Shown here: piece after piece, positions 9,870 to 15,798 of the stretch
How positions within the stretch are numbered: position 1 is the first letter of the stretch
Layout of the letters: each line of letters begins with the position of its first letter
Assembly: GCA_004802705.1 (NCBI GenBank)
Contig: SGPL01000676.1
Location: 1 to 15,798, forward strand
Direction: 5' to 3'
From: Bondarzewia mesenterica
Taxonomy: Eukaryota > Basidiomycota > Agaricomycetes > Russulales > Bondarzewiaceae
DNA length: 15,798 nt
Program-made: the position numbers and the translations under genes
Notes under the pieces: generated by a model
Seen by the model: the letters and a program-made list of their open reading frames with translations, nothing else
Databases searched by the model: none
What the model was told of the DNA's origin: nothing

Positions 9870-10137
9870 GCGGTGTACACTTCCTTGGCGGTCGGCTGGA
9901 TGAATGGCGGTGGAGAGGCGGAGGAGCTGGGGGTGGATGGAGGAAAGGGATTTTGATATCGGGAGGCGAGACACTCACTGAGAAGAGAGAGTGCAGTGGG
10001 TTGTGGAATTTGTCTGCGGGCAGAGGCGGCAGGATGCCAGAACCTGGGCGACGATGCTTCTCGCGCACGGTCATGCTCCACCAGTCGTTCTCTACCTCCT
10101 CATCACGTCCATCGATGTTGATCTTGTCCGCCGCCAC
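9857..10137 (-). pseudogene. Fragment of a ubiquitin-hydrolase-like basidiomycete gene
   Basis: The minus-strand frame reads EEVENDWWSMTVREKHRRPG, then SGILPPLPADKFHNPLHSLF and a Pro-rich stretch. In another frame, PTAKEVYTARNAY follows at 9895-9857. This order resembles the N-terminal part of large basidiomycete proteins annotated as ubiquitin carboxyl-terminal hydrolase-like, which carry WWSxTVREKHRRPGSG, then LFSV, then PTADEVRTAxPHPNAYYC. That match is from recall and not verified. A frame change lies in the Pro-rich part. The start is unclear: the frame begins with GTG after an in-frame TGA. The fragment ends within NAY and gives way directly to Pkc1 sequence, sharing about a dozen bases. 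No active-site region is present. Confidence 0.45.
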
Positions 10138-10408
10138 GCGTCAGGACGAATGCATACGAGCCCATGCCGCTGTTTCCGGGGAGAAAGCAAGTAAAGGAGA
10201 CGTACCAATGATATAAGTTCTACTTATTTATTGTTTACAAGATGCTGCGGGACGCCCTTGCTGTAATGGGCACGAGTCGCGGTCTGGCGTCCTGCATTCC
10301 CAACGTTCGAACAGTGCGAGTGGGAGAAGGAAGCGAGAAGCGGAAGAAGTGGGAGAGTTTCTGGTGCAAGAGAATCTGCGGGACTACGCGTCAGAGTTGA
10401 AGTCAAAC
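10138..10408. other. Non-genic stretch upstream of the relic chain
   Basis: There is no recognisable coding sequence. A minus-strand GTACGT...ACAG pair (about 10171-10206) could be a short remnant intron of the ubiquitin-hydrolase-like gene, but no exon upstream of it can be identified. Confidence 0.3.
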
Positions 10409-10622
10409 TTACCGGTAAAGAGGATCCCCGGTTAACCGGTGAAGGAACACTACAAAACCGGTGAAGTTACACTACAAAACAAAGAAAGCTCATTTGCGCG
10501 AGACTTTCCATTTTGTAAGGACACTAGTCCGATTTGTAGTCCGACTAGTAATTTCCCCAATTCTGCGAGCAAAATGGCCCGACGTCCCATCCACAAGTAA
10601 CGATTCCCTAATCGGGAATCGT
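10409..10622. repeat. Cluster of short palindromes, direct and inverted repeats
   Basis: The cluster contains the palindromes TTACCGGTAA (10409-10418) and CCGGTTAACCGG (10428-10439). A 22-bp direct repeat starts with ACCGGTGAAG at 10435 and 10457, and each copy carries CACTACAAAA (10448-10457 and 10470-10479). TAGTCCGA is repeated at 10525 and 10537. ACTAGTC (10523-10529) is inverted at 10543-10549, and TTTGTAGT (10533-10540) is the inverse of the ACTACAAA core. A 9-bp stem, ACGATTCCC with GGGAATCGT (10600-10622), has a 5-nt loop. This density suggests the end of a small DNA transposon or MITE. No matching opposite end or target duplication was found. Confidence 0.5.
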
Positions 10623-11128
10623 AATAAGTTTGCCTCCTGTAACGATGGAGTTTTATAATTTGGAGACGCATTTTAAGATCTATTTTCAAATTTACCTCAA
10701 TTCTGGTCGCCAAGCCCCAATCACCTTTGCCTGCGCGAATACAATAAGAAACATATGGCTATGATGATTGCTATATATAGCTAAAATTTAGAAAGAAAGA
10801 AAAACACTCTTATCGCACGATCATATATTACTAGGACCAAATATGATGGTTTTCACTTGAGCCCGCCCTCTCTTGGCTTTCCTCTGGGGAGCAATATTTT
10901 GGGCTGGCGCACCCTAAGCCTATGGTTGGTCATCATCAGATGTGACAGCCGGACGGGATGCTCACAGAATGTACAGTTTTGACATTTGTACTACCAACAA
11001 CCCCGAGACGACTAAGGTGCCGCAAACATTGCATTGCTTGTTTCTGGGGGCGTGAGTCGTCCACAGAGGTCCACCGCAACTGCTTCCGGGCCATCCTGCT
11101 GGCTCCGCGGTGAACCCATAACCATGGG
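10623..11128. other. AT-rich non-genic stretch, distal upstream of the Ecl1-like gene
   Basis: I see no gene. Bases 10740-10850 are AT-rich with runs such as GCTATATATAGC. The short open frames on both strands have no recognisable motif. Confidence 0.35.
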
Positions 11129-11183
11129 CCAATTGCCCGTACCATCACGTCGCTTGTAGTCACTGATCACCCTTATTTATCCC
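11129..11183 (+). promoter_or_regulatory. Possible promoter elements of the Ecl1-like gene
   Basis: A CCAAT box (11129-11133, within GGGCCAATTGCCC) and a TATA-like TTATTTAT (11173-11180) lie about 230 and 185 bases before ATG 11363. A pyrimidine-rich leader precedes the start codon, as is common in fungal genes. The assignment rests on position and motif alone. Confidence 0.3.
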
Positions 11184-11362
11184 CATACCACCGCTCTCAT
11201 ACGGTACACACCCACAAAGACTAGCACAGTTCACCCCTTTGGTTCTTATGATCACCACGCGAGCACCACATGCCTCGACGGCGATTTTAGTACCGCTCCT
11301 TTTCCCCCATCCTCTTTTATTTTGCGCACTGCCACGGCGTCTCGTCCTCCTCTCCTCTCATC

Positions 11363-12914
11363 ATGGATCATCTCGATACCTCCTTGTGTCCCATCTGTGG
11401 TCATCACATCCTTTCCAAGCGATATACCATTGCCGTGCAACCCTCCAACGCTTTTGCCAGCGTCAAGCCCAATGGCATTATCGGGCGTTCAGCCTCGAAG
11501 AAGAACCCGTCTGCTCCCACTTTGCCTCCCGCACCCCAACGGCCTCTGACTGCCCCGGTAAAACATCGGACGGTCATTGATCAGAATCCCACCCCATTGT
11601 ATTGCTCTGACAAGTGTCGCTTGGCCGTCCTCAACAACATCTATATTGACCCCGATGGACGTGATTCCCCTACCCTTCCTCCCGTTCCTCACAACTCCCT
11701 TACCAACATTGTCTCTCCTCTAAGCAGCAAGACGGAGACCGATAGCGCCTCATGTGCTTCAACTTCTCCCGAGTCGGAGGAGAATGTCCTCAGACGTGAC
11801 TCCGCTCACCTATCCAGTTACGCTTCGATATCTCCTAGCGTGGCCGCCCTCGCTCGTATGTACGACTTCCCCCCCCTGCCGCCTCGCGCGCCGCTTTTGG
11901 AGAAGGAGGAGGCGACGTCATCCTTTCCGGAGCCTCCGAATGACTATCAGAGCGGTGTCATGATGGCCGCAAGTCGTATAAAGGCTGCTCTCTATCCTGA
12001 ACCCACTTCAAAGCGGTCGTCGCATCCCTTTAACCAAGCTCCTTCACGTGATAGGAAGCCCATTCCGGGTTGGACGGATGGCAGCGATATCCGGAGATTA
12101 TCCGTCTATTCCTTGTCAACAGTCGAGACTGCCATGAAGCAGGCTTCTGGAGTCCAGGACCGGTCTTCTGCATACAAATCGTTCGCGGCTTCCTCGCACC
12201 ACTCTATCCGCGTCTATTCTACGCTCGTCGAGGATCCCACGTCAATGGCATCCCACTCTTCTGCTGCTTCCGCCTCGACCTCAAAGCCCACTTTGGCAGT
12301 GAGATCGAGCATGCAGGAGGACGAGGGTTCCAAATACCATCTGACCTTCGCTCGTTGCTCGGATTCACACGCGTCGCTCTCGGGCATCTCTGCACGTATG
12401 CCGTCTCTCCCCGCAATTCCGCACCGGCGGGAACGCAGCCTCCTCAAACCGGGTGCTGAAGGCATGCTCCTTGTTCCGGACGTCAAACTGCGATCTCCTT
12501 CGGCTGCTTCCTTTTACTCCAACAATACCCCCTCGCCGTCAAGCTGGCGATCGGGATCGACGCGCAGTCTCGTGAGGAGTCCGCTTAGTCAGAAGGGTAG
12601 CGATTTGAGTAAGGATTCAATATTGGAGCTGGGCGACGTTGAAGCATTATCGACACCGAAGAGACCCAGCATTGAGAGTGAGTACCGCTCAGCACCATCT
12701 TCAGTCATTCTCCTGATGTTCATTCCCTGTAGCACGACCTTGGTCTTACGACAATGTCCTGACATATCCCCTCATGCCCATGCCGAAGAGGAAGGAGATC
12801 AAATTTGAAAGGCATGTCGTGAATGGGATGACCAAGATAGTTGAAGTTGAGATCGAGGTGCAGCCGCAGATGAAGCGACTGTTCCTGTTCCCCGGCAAAG
12901 AGGTCAGGCGGTGA
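11363..12914 (+). CDS. Ecl1-family life-span regulatory factor-like protein
   Basis: The gene has two exons, 11363-12677 and 12733-12914, joined across a 55-nt intron (GTGAGT...TGTAG) with matching phase, giving 498 residues. Without splicing, the first exon would run on to 12808 with an unrelated tail. The N-terminus has LCPICG (residues 8-13), and TVIDQNPTPLYCSDKCRL lies near residues 71-88. These Cys pairs form the short zinc-binding unit of the fungal Ecl1/life-span regulatory factor family, small nuclear proteins known in yeasts to extend chronological life span. Further blocks match the basidiomycete version from recall: PTLPPVPHNS, SGVMMAASRI, RKPIPGWTDGSD, GAEGMLLVPDVK, and the C-terminal RPWSYDNVLTYPLMPMP with KRLFLFPG. 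The Ser-rich middle is probably disordered. ATG 11363 is chosen because the zinc motif follows at once. This is the only recognisable gene in the window without a lesion. It converges with the zinc finger relic at 13623. Confidence 0.82.
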
Positions 12915-13622
12915 TCGCCGTCTTCCCTTCGCTGTCAGCTTTTCTCCCTCTCAAGTCCAACATATCTCACCATCCCTTCCTCTCGCATGTCCCCACATCA
13001 GACGCATACCACAGACACAATGCTGATGATCTCAATTAAGTTCTCCTCCCTCATAATCTCCCCTAATGGATCGTTCGTCACCTCGTTCATCAGGAACATC
13101 ACCTACACGCGCTGCGAATCCTTTGCATCCAATGTCTTCAATTCTAAAAGTTGTGTCTGACCTGATGTGTCTCTTGTTTCTGTTCATTGGCTTTGTACAT
13201 TGTGTATCACCATCCTGTGTTTCGCGCTATCTATTCATTTGCTGTACGATCAATCTCTATCCTGTAGTTATGTTTTTGGTGTCAATTTTTCCTACATTCC
13301 CACTGACAAGTACTTATTATTGCAGGCACCACCAGGCAGACCTCCAACTCTGTCATGTAACTACATTCATTCAATAGTTCTAGAGTACTGCCCAAACCAA
13401 AAAAAAAGGGAACAAATAAAGAAATGGAACAAAACATCACGACGGAATGTATAGACAGCGATGATGACTCACAAGGTCTAACAAGGAGGCTAGAGAAAAA
13501 AAAAAGAACGCGGGAAAGAGCCAGCAGACACATACATACATACATGTGACTTCCGCACTAGCGCAGTTCATTCATGCGTTCATCATAAGTATCAACCGTG
13601 AAAAAATAGATCTGGTGAAAAC
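12915..13622. other. Intergenic region between two convergent genes
   Basis: This stretch holds the 3' UTR of the Ecl1-like gene and that of the minus-strand zinc finger relic. It is T-rich in its first half. An AATAAA lies at 13415-13420, just after an A9 run, and a purine-rich A-run lies near 13497-13506. A short CATA microsatellite (about 13529-13543) follows. No coding sequence is recognised. Confidence 0.4.
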
Positions 13623-15140
13623 CTACGCATCCCCTTCGCACTTGACGTACTCGTCACTATTTTCACTTGCCTTTTCAGCCGCATCGACCGCTTCCAAAAG
13701 CTCAAGTTCCTCATCCACCTTGCCGTCACCATCTACCTCCATACCATGCTCACGTCCATCGTCATCCGCAAGTGCGTCCGCATCGGCATCGACATCTCCC
13801 TCAGCGTTGACATCCAGGTCCGACGGGCGCGCGCGGCTAGACAAAGCGGTGCCGCGAGCCTCAGGGGACCGTGAACTTTCAGGTTTGACAGAGAGATGGA
13901 CGATGGACGGGGAAGGGTAAACGAACGCGGTGTCGTTGCGATGGACGCTGTGGGCGGAGCCTTGGCTGTTTACTAGGGCTTCGCCATCGCGGTCCGAGAT
14001 GTGTTGGAGGGAACGCGCGCGGGAGGCGCGGACTGAGGGCGTGAGAAAGGAGGTGTGGGGTGGAGGTGAGAAGGGGGTGGATGAGAGAGGAGGGATCGTG
14101 ACCGGGCGTGGTGCCACGTCGTTCAACGTGTTTCATTTTTTGGTAGCAGCGGTCCATACGGTGCCAGGACCCTCAGGACCTGGGCCTTACTTTTCGACAC
14201 CCTTGCCGTCCTTGTAGCGACCGGGCAAGCCGCACTGCCGACAGATCCTCTGGCCCTTATCGTTGGTCAGTGGATATAAGCGCGTCGGCACTGGGATGGG
14301 GGCGAAGCGCGTGGGAGGGTCTGATCGATGTTGGTCAGTTAGGTCGTTGAGCAAAGGGACAGACGTTGACTCACCGACGATGACGTTGGCTTTAATGACC
14401 GTGATGGGGGTGGCGGGCATCGAAGCTGAAGGAAGGGAGAGAAACCCTTCACGCGCCAGCTTGGTCCTCTTTCCTTGGGGCTCAGTGACGGGGAGTGCGA
14501 ATATATGAGTCTGATAGCTCTGGAGCACGGCGCCGTTGCCCTGGGAGGGACTGCGGGTGGAATTTGACGCGACGAGGGAAGGAGAGACTTGGTGGGTGCC
14601 GCAAATGTGATAGCTCGGATAATCGGGAGAAGGAGGAGCAGCGGGGTTGAAGGGGGAGATGGGACGGTCGCGGTCATCCGTGGAGACCTGAAGCAAGATC
14701 TCCTCGAGGGACTGGGAGGACGAACGTGAACGTGAACGATGAGAGGGAGTGCGGGAGGGTATCTGCCTCGAGCATGAGTGTGTGGGGGGCCGCGTGGGGG
14801 TGTGCCAGAGTGTAAGAAGGGTGTAGGTAATTTTTTTGCAGGAGATAATTCTATGTGGAAGATGAGTTTCGACGGAGAAAAGAAGGATAGGAGGAGTACG
14901 CATCAGGATGGCGAGTTGCACGATGTCTTTTGGATGGAGAGGTTGCGAATCCTGGTAGGGGGTTAGGGTTGGGAGGGGGTGGGAGAGAAAGGAGGAGAAA
15001 GGGCAGGGGGTTGAGAGTGGAATGAGCCGTGGGGAGGGGGCGGTTGAATACGAGGAAACGAAGGGAAAAATGAGAGACTTACCCTGGGCCGAGGTATCTG
15101 GATCATCGACGATCCTTCCCTCCTCTCCTACCCTCACCAC
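13623..15140 (-). pseudogene. GATA-like zinc finger protein, frameshifted
   Basis: On the minus strand, a Ser/Pro-rich region (SLEEILLQVSTDD near 14710, then THIFALPVTEPQGKRTK) splices over a clean 54-nt intron (14321-14374) to DPPTRFAPIPVPTRLYPL. The first half of a zinc finger follows, QRICRQCGLPGRYKDG, then VEK and a TAA (14187-14189) where the family has Trp. GPGPEGPGTV comes next, and a one-base loss near 14154 removes a zinc Cys. The next frame reads DRCYQKMKHVERRGT. A second frame change (about 14100-14125) returns to the first frame, which continues to an acidic tail (DVDADADALADDDGREHGME, EELELLEAVDAAEK) ending at TAG 13623-13625. The C-x2-C...WGPGPxGPGTVC-x2-C layout resembles GATA-type DNA-binding fingers, so the intact relative is probably a transcription factor. 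The 5' end is unclear; one candidate exon (GRIVDDPDTSAQ) ends at donor 15082. Confidence 0.65.
14958..14983 (+). other. G-quadruplex-capable motif
   Basis: Five runs of three or more G occur at 14958-14962, 14966-14968, 14971-14973, 14975-14979 and 14981-14983, with loops of 1-3 bases. They lie in a probable intron of the zinc finger relic, so the transcript strand is C-rich. The motif satisfies the usual four-run rule. Whether it folds is unknown. Confidence 0.5.
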
Positions 15141-15798
15141 TACAACGATCGGTCAAACTCACTGCCCCTCACCCACTCGCATCACCACTAAGTCACCTAT
15201 TCCTCCTTCACTCCATCCTAAATGACCTCGACGGCAGCCTGTCCCAGGCACTCGACATAACGCTGTAGCAGTCATAGCAGGAGGAGGAGAGAGGAGGAGG
15301 AGGCAGAGGAAGGAAAAGGGCCGGACGCCACATCGAGGAAGAGTGAGGGCATGCTCCTGGGTCCCCGCTCGTCCCCGCTCAGGTGAGCATGAAACGTTAT
15401 TTAGCGGTCGAACGTGGGAGTCATCTTGTGAGAGAAGTGGATACGGGCGGCACAAGCGCTGCGTACGTACGGTCCCTTTTGCTTCCGCAACAGCCATGGA
15501 TTTGACCTTAGAAACACGGAAGAAGCGTGCCATCAGAGCGGCAGCTTAGCACCTCTTAGAGCCTCTATCAGGAGAGAGGGCTTTCCACAATTTCTACATT
15601 ACCTTGCTTGCAAGGTTTATTGCCCCCTCATAATTGTCAGGCACCGAGCAACCTGGTACATATGTGCAAACAAAAACAGCCTTTCGGACTTTCAAAAAAG
15701 TTGTAACTGCACCTAGCGTCTTGTCTTGTCGATGCTCGGAGGCACGCACAGCATTACTGACTGGACGAAAGCCACCCAATCTCACCCAATATTANTAC
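15141..15798. other. Right-end stretch without a recognised gene
   Basis: The sequence upstream of the zinc finger relic may contain its promoter or lost first exons, but no motif supports this. Visible structure is a purine-rich GGAGGA tract (about 15280-15315), an exact 10-bp tandem duplication GTCCCCGCTC (15361-15370 and 15371-15380), and a near-perfect palindrome ACCTTGC-TT-GCAAGGT (15601-15616). Base 15795 is N, close to the end, which suggests a contig or scaffold edge of lower quality. Confidence 0.4.

Noticed and set aside
14961..14973. GGTTAGGGTTGGG, resembling telomere repeat TTAGGG
   Set aside because: Fewer than two units, inside a generally G-rich tract; not evidence of a telomere or interstitial telomeric array.
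15601..15616. Near-perfect palindrome as a terminator or element end
   Set aside because: Too short, no T tract or repeat partner; recorded only as local structure.
1..15798. tRNA, rRNA or CRISPR arrays
   Set aside because: No cloverleaf-like sequence, rRNA motif or regularly spaced identical repeat was seen on either strand.

Overview
The window looks like nuclear DNA from a basidiomycete fungus, most likely an Agaricomycete. Exons are separated by 50-55 nt GT-AG introns with CTAAC-like branch points. The gene families recognised from protein motifs (Ecl1-like life-span factor, Pkc1, OrsD/TLH-type protein, fungal GH13 alpha-amylase, a GATA-like zinc finger protein) read like mushroom-forming fungi. 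No database search was possible, so all family names rest on motif recognition and recall of the families.

Layout, left to right. Bases 1-798 (+) are a decayed AGC-type Ser/Thr kinase that has lost its glycine loop. Bases 799-1771 hold no gene that I can support. Bases 1772-6559 (+) hold a nine-exon gene of about 1442 codons with two zinc-finger-like motifs. It resembles the OrsD (DUF3505) family and the non-helicase half of telomere-linked RecQ helicases, and is interrupted by one T-run frameshift and one in-frame TGA. Bases 6560-7280 are non-coding, with a degenerate 52-bp repeat. On the minus strand, 7281-10137 is a chain of three gene fragments: the start of a ubiquitin-hydrolase-like gene (9857-10137), a C1B-to-glycine-loop piece of protein kinase C (8850-9869), and the catalytic and C-terminal part of an alpha-amylase (7281-8809). 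All three carry stops or frameshifts. Bases 10409-10622 are an island of short palindromes and repeats. Bases 11363-12914 (+) are an apparently intact two-exon gene of the Ecl1/life-span regulatory factor family. Bases 13623-15140 (-) are a broken GATA-like zinc finger gene that converges on it. The last 650 bases hold nothing recognisable.

The striking theme is that only one of the recognisable genes is intact. The rest form a gene graveyard in which fragments of unrelated genes, with their introns retained, lie joined head to tail in one orientation next to a large OrsD/TLH-like gene. Most premature stops fit C:G-to-T:A transitions (CGA to TGA, CAG to TAG, TGG to TAG). This suggests DNA-level capture or duplication of gene fragments followed by decay, as in subtelomeric DNA or inside a fragment-capturing mobile element. 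No element ends could be proven.
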